Assembly (NCBI RefSeq): GCF_000455285.1
Contig: NZ_HG005286.1
Location: 45,796 to 109,795 of the forward strand
Reading direction: 5' to 3'
DNA: 64,000 nt
Source of the DNA: Candidatus Stoquefichus massiliensis AP9
Lineage (GTDB): Bacteria; Bacillota_I; Bacilli_A; Erysipelotrichales; Coprobacillaceae
The notes below the pieces were generated by a model that worked only from the letters and a program-made list of their open reading frames with translations, was not told the DNA's origin and did not search any database. Position 1 is the first letter of the stretch; every line of letters begins with the position of its first letter. Below are positions 16,925 to 25,249 of this stretch, piece after piece. The translations under genes and the position numbers were made by a program.

Positions 16925-18649
16925 TTATTTTCTAAGTTTTAATAATTGTTTTAAATCATCTATCTGTTCTTGAATATGTTCACCATTTTTCGTATTTTTT
17001 ACCAGTTCCTGATGAGCTCGAGTATAAATGATTTGTGAGTCATACTCAGTATCACAATCAGTATATGCACCTTCATGAATATGATGTGTTTTTAAACGCA
17101 TGCCATGACTATTACTAATAAGAGTATACCCTGCGACTCCTGTCTTTTTTTGATTTTGTATACAAAATCCCCCATCAATAACAACTTGTTTCTTATGTTC
17201 TTGCAATGGTGATTCTCCATCTTTAACACGAACAGGTGTATGCCCATTAATAATCATACATTCCTCATCATATAAATGAAACTCATAAAGTATTTTCTCA
17301 CATATTTCTTTTTGATATATATAATGATAATAATAGTCTTTGGTTTCTGTTTCTTTATGATCTAAGACAATTCTTCTACCACATATTGGTGATTTATCAC
17401 CACACCACAAATACCATAAATAATCTACTGACTCTAGGTCTTTATATAGAAATGCTTTCTTAATATGTTCATTCACAAAATCAAAATAAGTTTTACCTTT
17501 TACTTTTTTTCCAAAACAAGTATGTTCATAAAATTGTCCATTTTCATCTAATGGAATACACCCATGTAATAATAGATTATGGTTCGTTCGTAAATATAAT
17601 GATCCTTTTTGATATAAGAATTGAATATGTTTTTTTAAACGTGAACTATTCATAAAACTCCTTTTTAAATCAAACAGAATTTTTATCTCTTCTTCACTTA
17701 ATAATTCTTCATGATTATATTTTAACCGATAATCCATATGAAGATGAGGATACTTATTGATAAGCTTTCTTTCTAATTTGATTTGTAAATCTAAACAATA
17801 CTTTTCCATTGCTAGAGCCTGTTTATCTGCTGCATATTTTTGCATTGCTGCAATCATTAACTGTCTTAATGGAATCCCATATCCTTTCTCTAATAAATCA
17901 GTATTATGATAATGGATACAGTTTTTAACAACAGTAATAATACAAGCACTTTGACCAATACATGCACCCATCCATAATATATCATGATTACCCCATTGAA
18001 TATCAACTCTTTGATATTTTATTAGAGCATCTATAATTTTATCTGGAGCTTTTCCACGATCATATATATCACCAAGTATATGTAATTGATCTATAGCAAA
18101 ATATTTTATCAGTTTTGTTAAAATATCAATAAAGTCATCTTGTTCACCTAACTCAATAATTGAATCTATAATCTGTAAATGATAAACATATTGTTGATCT
18201 AGTTCATCTAATTGAGCATGTAATAATTCATCAATGATATCAGCATATTCACTTTCAATATGTCTTCTGACTCTGGTTCTTGTATATTTTGATGTCACAT
18301 ATCTAGATAAACGAATTATTCTTAGGATTTGTTGTTGATACCATATTTTTTCATGCGACTTTTTCAATTCTTTTTGAGGATAATATATTAAATAACAAAA
18401 GTCATTGATTTCTTGATAACTCATCTCATTATGAAATAAGAATATAGTTTTTTCTTTTATAACACCTGAACAATTATTCATTAAATGTTTAAAAGCATCA
18501 TATTCCCCATGTAAATCAGATATATAATGTTCTGTTCCTTTAGGCAAATTTAAAATAGCTTTTAAATGAATAATCTCACGACAGATTGATTGAATTGTTG
18601 GATATTCTTTAGCTAGAATATCAAAATATTTTTGATTTATATTTCTCAT
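16925..18649 (-). CDS. fbp: Fructose-1,6-bisphosphatase, class III
   Basis: This hydrolyses fructose-1,6-bisphosphate to fructose-6-phosphate in gluconeogenesis. Class III enzymes are specific to Firmicutes and belong to the metallophosphatase superfamily. Metal-binding motifs are visible: YISDLHGEYDAF (near residue 42), LHILGDIYDRG (near 190) and WGNHDILWMG (near 220), with a late INGHTPVR (near 465). At 574 residues it is somewhat shorter than the 640-670 typical of Bacillus. It lies after the hexitol operon, behind a terminator, on the same strand. Read-through would link it to that pathway, whose kinase makes fructose-1,6-bisphosphate. Confidence 0.93.
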   Translation of the reverse strand: MRNINQKYFDILAKEYPTIQSICREIIHLKAILNLPKGTEHYISDLHGEYDAFKHLMNNCSGVIKEKTIFLFHNEMSYQEINDFCYLIYYPQKELKKSHEKIWYQQQILRIIRLSRYVTSKYTRTRVRRHIESEYADIIDELLHAQLDELDQQYVYHLQIIDSIIELGEQDDFIDILTKLIKYFAIDQLHILGDIYDRGKAPDKIIDALIKYQRVDIQWGNHDILWMGACIGQSACIITVVKNCIHYHNTDLLEKGYGIPLRQLMIAAMQKYAADKQALAMEKYCLDLQIKLERKLINKYPHLHMDYRLKYNHEELLSEEEIKILFDLKRSFMNSSRLKKHIQFLYQKGSLYLRTNHNLLLHGCIPLDENGQFYEHTCFGKKVKGKTYFDFVNEHIKKAFLYKDLESVDYLWYLWCGDKSPICGRRIVLDHKETETKDYYYHYIYQKEICEKILYEFHLYDEECMIINGHTPVRVKDGESPLQEHKKQVVIDGGFCIQNQKKTGVAGYTLISNSHGMRLKTHHIHEGAYTDCDTEYDSQIIYTRAHQELVKNTKNGEHIQEQIDDLKQLLKLRK

Positions 18650-18668
18650 ACTATCACCTACTAAAAGA

Positions 18669-18688
18669 GGCTTATGTTACCATAAGCC
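18669..18688 (-). terminator. Terminator of the hexitol operon
   Basis: The perfect 8-bp stem GGCTTATG/CATAAGCC with a four-base loop is followed on the minus strand by TCTTTTA. It lies between the dehydrogenase stop and the fbp start. The T-run is short, so some read-through into fbp is plausible. Confidence 0.65.
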
Positions 18689-18696
18689 CATGTATT

Positions 18697-19947
18697 TTAT
18701 TGATAATAATTTAATAAGATTTTTTCTGCTTCACTATTCCATAAACCATTTGTTTTTTGAATAGATTCAGCTAATTGCTTAAACAAATCATTTGTTTTAC
18801 CTAATTCTTCGAAATCATCAATAGCTGTTAATGGCATATTAATATGTGTATAAATAAGTTTTTTTCCACCTGGAATCTGTGGTAAATTCTTTGTGGTATC
18901 AACAACTGCATCTAATCCTCCAATATGTGTAATCATAACAGCTGTTTGAATTAATCCTTGTGCATCTTTATCAATAGCTTCTTTCATGTCATCAATTGTT
19001 CCACCTGTACTTCCTAAAATTCTATGTCTAGAATAATGACAGTTATAAAGATTCATTGATGCTGAGAATTCTGAATCAGTAGGTCCTGCAAATAAGTTTA
19101 AGTTACCATCGTATGCTAATAACTGATCACCCATTTCAGATACACCTTTTAATGGAACATAAACAAAGACATCATCATAACCTTGACCATCAGTTAAGTC
19201 CATTAATTCTTTGACTTGATCATCCATCTTTGCTGTATTCACATAATGTAGTTCTACTCCATGTTTTGCAGCCTCTGCTTCTGAAATCACTTCTCTAGCA
19301 CGAGCAATTTTAGCATCATCTATATCAGTCACAACAACTCTTTTAGGTTTGTTTTCATATGTTAATGAATAACTTACAGCGCCTAATCCCATTGGACCAC
19401 AGCCACCTAAAATAATAATATTTCCATTCATTTTTGTTCCCATAACATGGTCATAGCAACCTGGTACAGTATGATAATGTGTATGGAATCCAGAAATGAC
19501 ACAACACATTGGTTCAGCAACTGAAGCTGCAAAGTAACTATCTCCTTCAAATGTCCATAAACATCCTGCTTCAATGATATCATTAGGGAAAATACAATAT
19601 TCACTGTCTCCTCCACACCATTTGTATGAATAACCTGGTGATTCCATTTGTCCTGGAATAGCTGGCTGTTGTGCAAATTTTTGTCCTGGTTTGAACTGAT
19701 CTATCCATTTTTTACCTACTTTAACAATATCTCCAGCAAATTCATGACCTATAATAATAGGATTATCATAAACATCATTTGGAACTCTTTTATGGTTCGC
19801 TCCTTGTTTAACAGTCTTGTATGTTGACATACAAATACTATCAGAAACTACTTTTACTAAAATTTCATCATCTTTAATTTCTGGTAATTCAAATTCATCT
19901 AATCTTATATCATCAACGCCATATAAGCGTACTGCTCTTGTTTTCAT
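18697..19947 (-). CDS. Zn-dependent sugar(-phosphate) dehydrogenase, sorbose-1-phosphate reductase type
   Basis: This medium-chain dehydrogenase has a catalytic zinc site (Cys in DSICMSTYK near residue 39, GHEFAG near residue 67) and a Rossmann motif (GGCGPMGLGAVSY near residue 182). Size (416) and the long N-terminal half match the SorE-like L-sorbose-1-phosphate reductases better than alcohol dehydrogenases. In this operon it probably interconverts the hexitol phosphate made by the PTS and a ketose phosphate. Because a 1-phosphofructokinase follows in the pathway, fructose-1-phosphate is a likely product. No MtlD-type mannitol-1-phosphate dehydrogenase is present. It follows the kinase gene by 14 bases. 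Confidence 0.8.
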   Translation of the reverse strand: MKTRAVRLYGVDDIRLDEFELPEIKDDEILVKVVSDSICMSTYKTVKQGANHKRVPNDVYDNPIIIGHEFAGDIVKVGKKWIDQFKPGQKFAQQPAIPGQMESPGYSYKWCGGDSEYCIFPNDIIEAGCLWTFEGDSYFAASVAEPMCCVISGFHTHYHTVPGCYDHVMGTKMNGNIIILGGCGPMGLGAVSYSLTYENKPKRVVVTDIDDAKIARAREVISEAEAAKHGVELHYVNTAKMDDQVKELMDLTDGQGYDDVFVYVPLKGVSEMGDQLLAYDGNLNLFAGPTDSEFSASMNLYNCHYSRHRILGSTGGTIDDMKEAIDKDAQGLIQTAVMITHIGGLDAVVDTTKNLPQIPGGKKLIYTHINMPLTAIDDFEELGKTNDLFKQLAESIQKTNGLWNSEAEKILLNYYQ

Positions 19948-19961
19948 ATTTTTAATCTCCT

Positions 19962-20894
19962 CTACTTAAATTCAATATTGACTTCATTGATTAATTTCTC
20001 AACCATGGCTAAACATGGTGCCTTAGTTCCTTTTGTCATAACAGCGCCAGCCGAAGTAGCTACTGCTAATTTAATCAGTCGTACAAGTTCATAATTCTGT
20101 TCTATTCCATAAGCTAATGCCCCAACCATTGAATCACCTGCACCGACTGCAGAATGAGCAATAATTTCTAGTCCTGGTATACGTGCAACTTCATCATGAG
20201 TTATAAAAATAGCTCCTTTCGATCCTAACGAAATTACAACTGTTTCTATTCCCTTGTACAAAAGTTTTTTAGCATTTTCAATCAAATCAAGTTCACTTAT
20301 ATTTTCATCCAACCCAAAGTATTTACATAATTCATACTTATTAGGTTTGACTAAGTGAGGGCCGGCTTCAATACCATGAGTGAATAAATCACCATCAGCA
20401 TCTAATATAACTTTAGCCCCTTTATCTTTAAGCAAAGTAATCAATTCTTTATAGATATCTCTTGGAACACCTAATGGAACACTTCCTGCTAATACAACAA
20501 TATCACCAGCAAATGTCATTGCTAACAAATCACTTTTAAATTTCTGCAAATCATCAACATTAATTTCATCTCCTACTTCATTCAATTCAGTAAGATTCAT
20601 ATTTTCATCTAAAACCTTTAAATTCATACGAGTATTCCCTTTAACATGCATAAACTTATATTCAAGTCCCATATTATCAAGTTTTCTCTCAATCCATTCA
20701 CCATTATCCCCAGCTATAAAGCCAGTACAAATAGATTGTCCTCCTAATTCTTTAATTGCTTTAGAAACATTAATACCTTTCCCACCAACATCAAGCATCA
20801 CATGGTCTAAACGATTTAACCCATTACATACCATTTGTTTCACCTGTGCTGTTTTATCAATTGCAGGATTTAAAGTCACTGTTATAATCATCAT
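19962..20894 (-). CDS. fruK: 1-phosphofructokinase (PfkB family)
   Basis: This phosphorylates fructose-1-phosphate to fructose-1,6-bisphosphate. Seen are the FruK/LacC start ITVTLNPAIDKT, the sugar-binding GGKGINVS near residues 38-45, and the ATP/anion-hole motif SAVGAGDSMVGA with catalytic Asp near residue 252. LacC (tagatose-6-phosphate kinase) shares this plan and cannot be excluded; context (hexitol PTS, FBPase) favours FruK. The start overlaps the preceding stop (TAATG). GGAG lies four bases before the first ATG and seven before a second adjacent one. Confidence 0.82.
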   Translation of the reverse strand: MMIITVTLNPAIDKTAQVKQMVCNGLNRLDHVMLDVGGKGINVSKAIKELGGQSICTGFIAGDNGEWIERKLDNMGLEYKFMHVKGNTRMNLKVLDENMNLTELNEVGDEINVDDLQKFKSDLLAMTFAGDIVVLAGSVPLGVPRDIYKELITLLKDKGAKVILDADGDLFTHGIEAGPHLVKPNKYELCKYFGLDENISELDLIENAKKLLYKGIETVVISLGSKGAIFITHDEVARIPGLEIIAHSAVGAGDSMVGALAYGIEQNYELVRLIKLAVATSAGAVMTKGTKAPCLAMVEKLINEVNIEFK

Positions 20895-21601
20895 TATTCT
20901 CCTTTTGTTAAGACCTCATAGATAAAGTCAATATCACGAGAAGAAACAATTTTTTCTACAGTATCCATATCACTCAGTTTTAATGCAATATTTGTTAAGA
21001 TTTCCATATGGTCATTACCTTTTGCAGCAATCCCAATAACAATTCGTGTCAAATTTCCATTCCAATCTATTCCCTGTGGATAAATCATGACAGCAATTCC
21101 TGTCTGTTTCACATAATCCTTAACATCATATTCGCCATGAGGAATAGCTAAATCATTTCCAATATAAGTTGTTAAATCATGATCACGATTTAACATCCCT
21201 TGTATATAAGGTTCTTCAATATAACCTTTATCTTGTAGCAGTTTACCAACTGCAATGATTGCCTCATCACTACTGCAAGATGCACAGTCCAAGACAATTG
21301 ATTCTTTTGCAAGAATACTATCATTATTAATCATCTTCATTATCTCCTTCGAAATGTCTTGAAGTCTCTTTTCATCTAGGAAATAGTCAATAGCAAATAC
21401 TTTTAAATATCGATAAGCATGTTTTATTTGAGGAAGTAGTGCTCGCTGTGCAATAATAACATTACAATTCTTAGGTATTTCATATATTGAACAATTAGAA
21501 ACATAGATTTGATCATTTATAAAATGTTTCATTAAACTTGCACCTAAGGCACTTGATCCCATGCCTGCATCACAGGCAAAATATACATTAATACGTGCCA
21601 T
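20894..21601 (-). CDS. PTS EIIB-EIIA fusion, mannitol family
   Basis: This cytoplasmic phosphotransfer protein has two domains. Residues 1-90 are a mannitol-type EIIB with the phospho-Cys in YFACDAGMGSSALGAS (Cys10). Residues 95-235 are a mannitol/fructose-type EIIA with the phospho-His in DLAIPHGEY (near residue 156). The usual partner for a mannitol EIICB is a lone EIIA (MtlF), so the extra EIIB is unusual: the membrane subunit at 23634-24995 already has one. Both keep the active Cys. The start lies inside the end of mtlR (14-base overlap) with GGAGGA upstream. Confidence 0.88.
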   Translation of the reverse strand: MARINVYFACDAGMGSSALGASLMKHFINDQIYVSNCSIYEIPKNCNVIIAQRALLPQIKHAYRYLKVFAIDYFLDEKRLQDISKEIMKMINNDSILAKESIVLDCASCSSDEAIIAVGKLLQDKGYIEEPYIQGMLNRDHDLTTYIGNDLAIPHGEYDVKDYVKQTGIAVMIYPQGIDWNGNLTRIVIGIAAKGNDHMEILTNIALKLSDMDTVEKIVSSRDIDFIYEVLTKGE

Positions 21602-23621
21602 TTGTTTCCTCCTTAATCATTTGAATAATCCAAGTCTGGAGGACTTCATGAAATTCATTTTGAATTTCCTCTTGAGTTCCAACCAATAACTTATCAAAAA
21701 ATACTTTGTTTTCAATCAGCTGTGCTGATAGAAATGACATCATTCTTTTTTGTGCACTCGTCGCATGTTCAGGTATTAACATAAATAAGATAATTTTAAT
21801 ATTTTCAATATTTTCACCTGTAAAAATACTTTCATTTGATCTAATAATATGCACTAAACATTGTTCTACTAAATGTGTAGATGTATGAAGCAAAGCAAAA
21901 CCAAAGTCTGGATATATATTACTTCCTTTTTCTTCTCTTTGTAGTATTTGAGTTTTTAAGAGAGGATTACTATTTATTGTTTGACATACTCTTTCTATGA
22001 CTTTCTGTTTATTATAGTTATATGGAAAAGTGTATAATTGTATATCTTGAATCAATAATTTGACCATGTCTATTAATGCTATTAAATCATAGTGAGTTGA
22101 TTGGAATTGACTGGTTAAATTGATTTGTCTACGTTCTTCAATAGCTTTTAAAACATGTATAACATCATTTTGACTCAAAAGAGGAGTCACGAATACTGCG
22201 CTTTTTATGTCAAAAGTTGAGATTAATAGTTCACACTGGTGGTGTCCTATATCAGAGATAGAAAGTGGAATAAGATGGACAAATTGATCAACAACACGTT
22301 TTAATCTAGCGATTAATAATGCTGATAGACCAATTCCACTACTGCATACGACACCTACTTGAATAGGTCTTAAATGAGAAACTTTATAACGTTCTATCGC
22401 AGCAGCAAAGTGTAATGCTAAATATCCAATTTCATCATTATTTAATTTATATCCATATGTTTCATCAAAAATAGTGCATGCTTTTTTTGTTATTTCAAAT
22501 ATTTCTAAGAAGTTTTCTTGTATTTGTGTAAGCATTGGATTATAGATAGGAAGATGATATTCTAAACGAACCAATGCTGGTTTTAAGTGCGCAGCTAAGC
22601 TTTGATATAGTTCATAATCATTGAAGAGATTATAACCATTTTCTTTAAATACATTAAGCATTTTAATAATGACATCATTATATTCTTCTACTGATGTATC
22701 TTGACTTAACATTGCTGATTTTGCACTTTGAAGATGAATGGCTATAAAAGCACATTCTGTTTCTTCAATATCAATATCAAATGCACGAGATAAATATTTA
22801 ACAATGAGTTTTGCTTTTTGATAAGCTTTCTGATTTTCAATTAATGCAAATATTTCATGATTATCAAGTAATTGTTCTCCTATTTGTATACGACTCACTG
22901 CAATCATTAAATGGATGAGTAAGCCCATATAAGAACTTTTTGCTATAGAATCTAATTCTAATTCTTGACGATGTATTTTAAAGACTTCTACTATAGTTGT
23001 TAATATATTTGTATCTAATAATTTTTTCATATTAGAATTTTGTGTTGTTAATATTTGTTCCATCACATCTTTAACGTTATATCGATCAAAGTCAACATTA
23101 GCAATATGATGCTGGACAGTACTATTAATAATTGAAGATATAGCCTGTCTTCTATTTGTTTCGTTGGCTTCAATGCCAACACCATATCCTGGTTTTCTTA
23201 TCAGATTTATTTGGAATTCTTGGAAAAATGATTCTAAGTCATCTAAATCATGTGAGATTGTGGCTTCAGAAACTTGAAATTTATTGCTGTAATAAAAGAG
23301 TTTTTGTATCTCCTTCATTCTGAGTAATTCTAGACAGAGAAGTTCTTGTCTTTCTTCTTTATCCATGTAGTCAATTTTAGATCCTTGAATGTCCATGATT
23401 AGATTTTGTTTATCTTCATCATGACCTATAATACGAATACCCTTTCCTTTTTTAGAAAGAATATCTAAATTGAAACTTTGTAAAGAGTCCTTGATTTGAG
23501 GAAGTTCACGCATAATCGTACGAGAACTCATTTGTAACTGTTCTGATATTTCATGATAAGTGATATAATCATCCCTTAACAAACATATAGATAAAATTTT
23601 TGCTTGACGAGATGAATACAT
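21588..23621 (-). CDS. mtlR: MtlR-type transcriptional activator (BglG-like, PRD)
   Basis: This 677-residue regulator has the order HTH (1-60; YHEISEQLQMSSRTIMRELPQI), second HTH-like region (75-150), PRD1 (~185-280), PRD2 (~290-395), EIIB-Gat-like (VGVVCSSGIGLSALL near residue 415, Cys kept) and a mannitol-type EIIA (FALLHTSTHLVEQ near 585). PTS components phosphorylate such proteins, so it senses both sugar flux and general PTS state. It lies second in the operon, after its presumed transporter gene. It has AGGAGG upstream. DNA binding at the operon promoter is inferred. Confidence 0.9.
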   Translation of the reverse strand: MYSSRQAKILSICLLRDDYITYHEISEQLQMSSRTIMRELPQIKDSLQSFNLDILSKKGKGIRIIGHDEDKQNLIMDIQGSKIDYMDKEERQELLCLELLRMKEIQKLFYYSNKFQVSEATISHDLDDLESFFQEFQINLIRKPGYGVGIEANETNRRQAISSIINSTVQHHIANVDFDRYNVKDVMEQILTTQNSNMKKLLDTNILTTIVEVFKIHRQELELDSIAKSSYMGLLIHLMIAVSRIQIGEQLLDNHEIFALIENQKAYQKAKLIVKYLSRAFDIDIEETECAFIAIHLQSAKSAMLSQDTSVEEYNDVIIKMLNVFKENGYNLFNDYELYQSLAAHLKPALVRLEYHLPIYNPMLTQIQENFLEIFEITKKACTIFDETYGYKLNNDEIGYLALHFAAAIERYKVSHLRPIQVGVVCSSGIGLSALLIARLKRVVDQFVHLIPLSISDIGHHQCELLISTFDIKSAVFVTPLLSQNDVIHVLKAIEERRQINLTSQFQSTHYDLIALIDMVKLLIQDIQLYTFPYNYNKQKVIERVCQTINSNPLLKTQILQREEKGSNIYPDFGFALLHTSTHLVEQCLVHIIRSNESIFTGENIENIKIILFMLIPEHATSAQKRMMSFLSAQLIENKVFFDKLLVGTQEEIQNEFHEVLQTWIIQMIKEETNGTY

Positions 23622-23633
23622 ACCCCTATCCTC

Positions 23634-24995
23634 CTATTTTAATTTTTCTACAATTTCATCATACTCATTACCACCCATAAAATTAGTAATTGGAAATACC
23701 ACAACATTTGGTAAACCATCTTTTACTCTCCCTACAAGTGAAGTATGTGTCACAACAACTTCTGTATCTTTTGGAATATCATTAATTGCATAATGTGGAA
23801 CTTCAATATCAATACCTGCTGCTTTTAATTTCTTTGTGAGTAACGCAGCTCCCATAGCACTTGATCCCATCCCAGCATCACAGGCAAATACAATCTTACG
23901 TAATTGATTATACTGAATTGCTTTTTCTTTTTCATCAATATTTTTCATGTTTTTAACTTGAGTCTGTGCTTCTTCTAAATTATCATCAGTATTTTTAGAA
24001 GCTTTTAAAATAACCGATGCTATAAACATTGTCACTGCTGTCGCAACAATGACACTTAATATAACACCAATGTAACTTGATTGATTACACATACCAAGTA
24101 TTGCAATAATACTTCCCGGTGATGCAGGAGCATTTAATCCTGAATTAAATAATACATTAACGAAAATTCCTGAAGCTCCACCACCAATAACAGCCAATAA
24201 CAATAATGGATTCATTAAGATGTATGGGAAGTAAATTTCATGAATTCCTCCTACAAAATGAATAATTGCAGCTCCAGGTGCTGAAGCTTTTGCAGAACCC
24301 TTTCCAAAGAAGCTGTATGCTAATAAAATTCCAAGCCCTGGCCCAGGATTTGCTTCCAATAAGAAGAAAATTGATTTTCCCTGTTCTAGAACTTCCTGCA
24401 TGCCAATTGGTGAGAAAATCCCATGATTAATCGCATTATTTAAGAATAATACTTTTGCAGGTTCTACAATGATTGATACAAATGGTAATAAACTATTATC
24501 AACAAAGAACTGTACTCCTGCTTTTAAAATATCATTCAAAAATAAGCAAGCCGGATTAATTGCTAGACATCCGATAACTGCTAAGACAAAACCTAAAATA
24601 CCAGCCGAGAAATTATTCACTAGCATTTCAAATCCTTGTGGAGTGTGATTTTTTAATAATTCATCTAATTTCTTAATCAGATATGCTCCTAATGGCCCAG
24701 CAACCATTGCTCCAATAAACATTGGAATTGGTGCACCAACTAAAACCCCCATTGTCATAATAGCACCAACTGTAGCCCCACGTTGTCCATAAACATTTTT
24801 ACCACCAGTATAACCAATAAGAATTGGAAGTAAATACTTGTTCATAGGCTCTACTAAAGCTGCAAGAGTTTCATTAGGGAACCAACCATCTGCAATAAAC
24901 AATGAAGTAATAATACCCCAAGCAATAAATACTGCAATGTTTGGCATGACCATAGCACTAAGTGCTCGTCCAAATTTTTGTAACTTTTCTTTCAT
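23634..24995 (-). CDS. mtlA: PTS mannitol-type transporter subunit IICB
   Basis: This is the membrane translocator plus EIIB of a mannitol-family PTS. Residues ~1-340 are the IIC part (KFGRALSAMVMPNIAVFIAWG start, GGIHEIYFPYI near residue 250). Residues ~365-453 are IIB with the phospho-Cys in IVFACDAGMGSSAMGAALL. There is no EIIA, which comes from the fusion gene downstream. I set the start at 24995 because AGGG lies seven bases before it; the in-frame ATG at 25046 adds 17 polar residues that do not fit the family. It is the first gene of the five-gene operon. Confidence 0.9.
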   Translation of the reverse strand: MKEKLQKFGRALSAMVMPNIAVFIAWGIITSLFIADGWFPNETLAALVEPMNKYLLPILIGYTGGKNVYGQRGATVGAIMTMGVLVGAPIPMFIGAMVAGPLGAYLIKKLDELLKNHTPQGFEMLVNNFSAGILGFVLAVIGCLAINPACLFLNDILKAGVQFFVDNSLLPFVSIIVEPAKVLFLNNAINHGIFSPIGMQEVLEQGKSIFFLLEANPGPGLGILLAYSFFGKGSAKASAPGAAIIHFVGGIHEIYFPYILMNPLLLLAVIGGGASGIFVNVLFNSGLNAPASPGSIIAILGMCNQSSYIGVILSVIVATAVTMFIASVILKASKNTDDNLEEAQTQVKNMKNIDEKEKAIQYNQLRKIVFACDAGMGSSAMGAALLTKKLKAAGIDIEVPHYAINDIPKDTEVVVTHTSLVGRVKDGLPNVVVFPITNFMGGNEYDEIVEKLK

Positions 24996-25082
24996 AAATT
25001 GCCCTTTCCTTTCTGTAAATTTATCTTTACAACTCTTACTATACAAGCCCTTACAACAATTCTCAATTCATTGAATTTGAAG

Positions 25083-25173
25083 TTTGTCACTTGCCAAAAT
25101 AGACAAAATTTAAGAGTCTTGCCCACCATAGCTTTTCACCAAATTTAGCCAATTAAAACTTTTTTCTATTATA
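25083..25173 (-). promoter_or_regulatory. Promoter region of the hexitol operon
   Basis: A TATAAT lies at 25168-25173 (minus strand) with a poor -35, as expected for an activator-dependent promoter; the leader would be about 165 bases. In the leader, 25083-25107 has TTTGTC and GACAAA as inverted ends around TGCCAA, like the TTGTCA/TGCCAA half-sites of mannitol operators. Further GCCAAA-type repeats occur at 25137-25142, 25149-25153 and 25183-25188. The function of each is inferred. Confidence 0.4.
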
Positions 25174-25199
25174 ATATATTTTCGCCAAATGAACTACTA

Positions 25200-25229
25200 C
25201 AAAAAAATCGCTCTTTGTATAAGAGCGAT
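25200..25229 (-). terminator. Terminator of the surface-protein gene
   Basis: The perfect 9-bp stem ATCGCTCTT/AAGAGCGAT with a five-base loop is followed on the minus strand by seven Ts. It lies about 20 bases past the surface-protein stop codon. This is a strong Rho-independent form. Confidence 0.9.
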
Positions 25230-25249
25230 GAAATCTAATATTTATTTTA

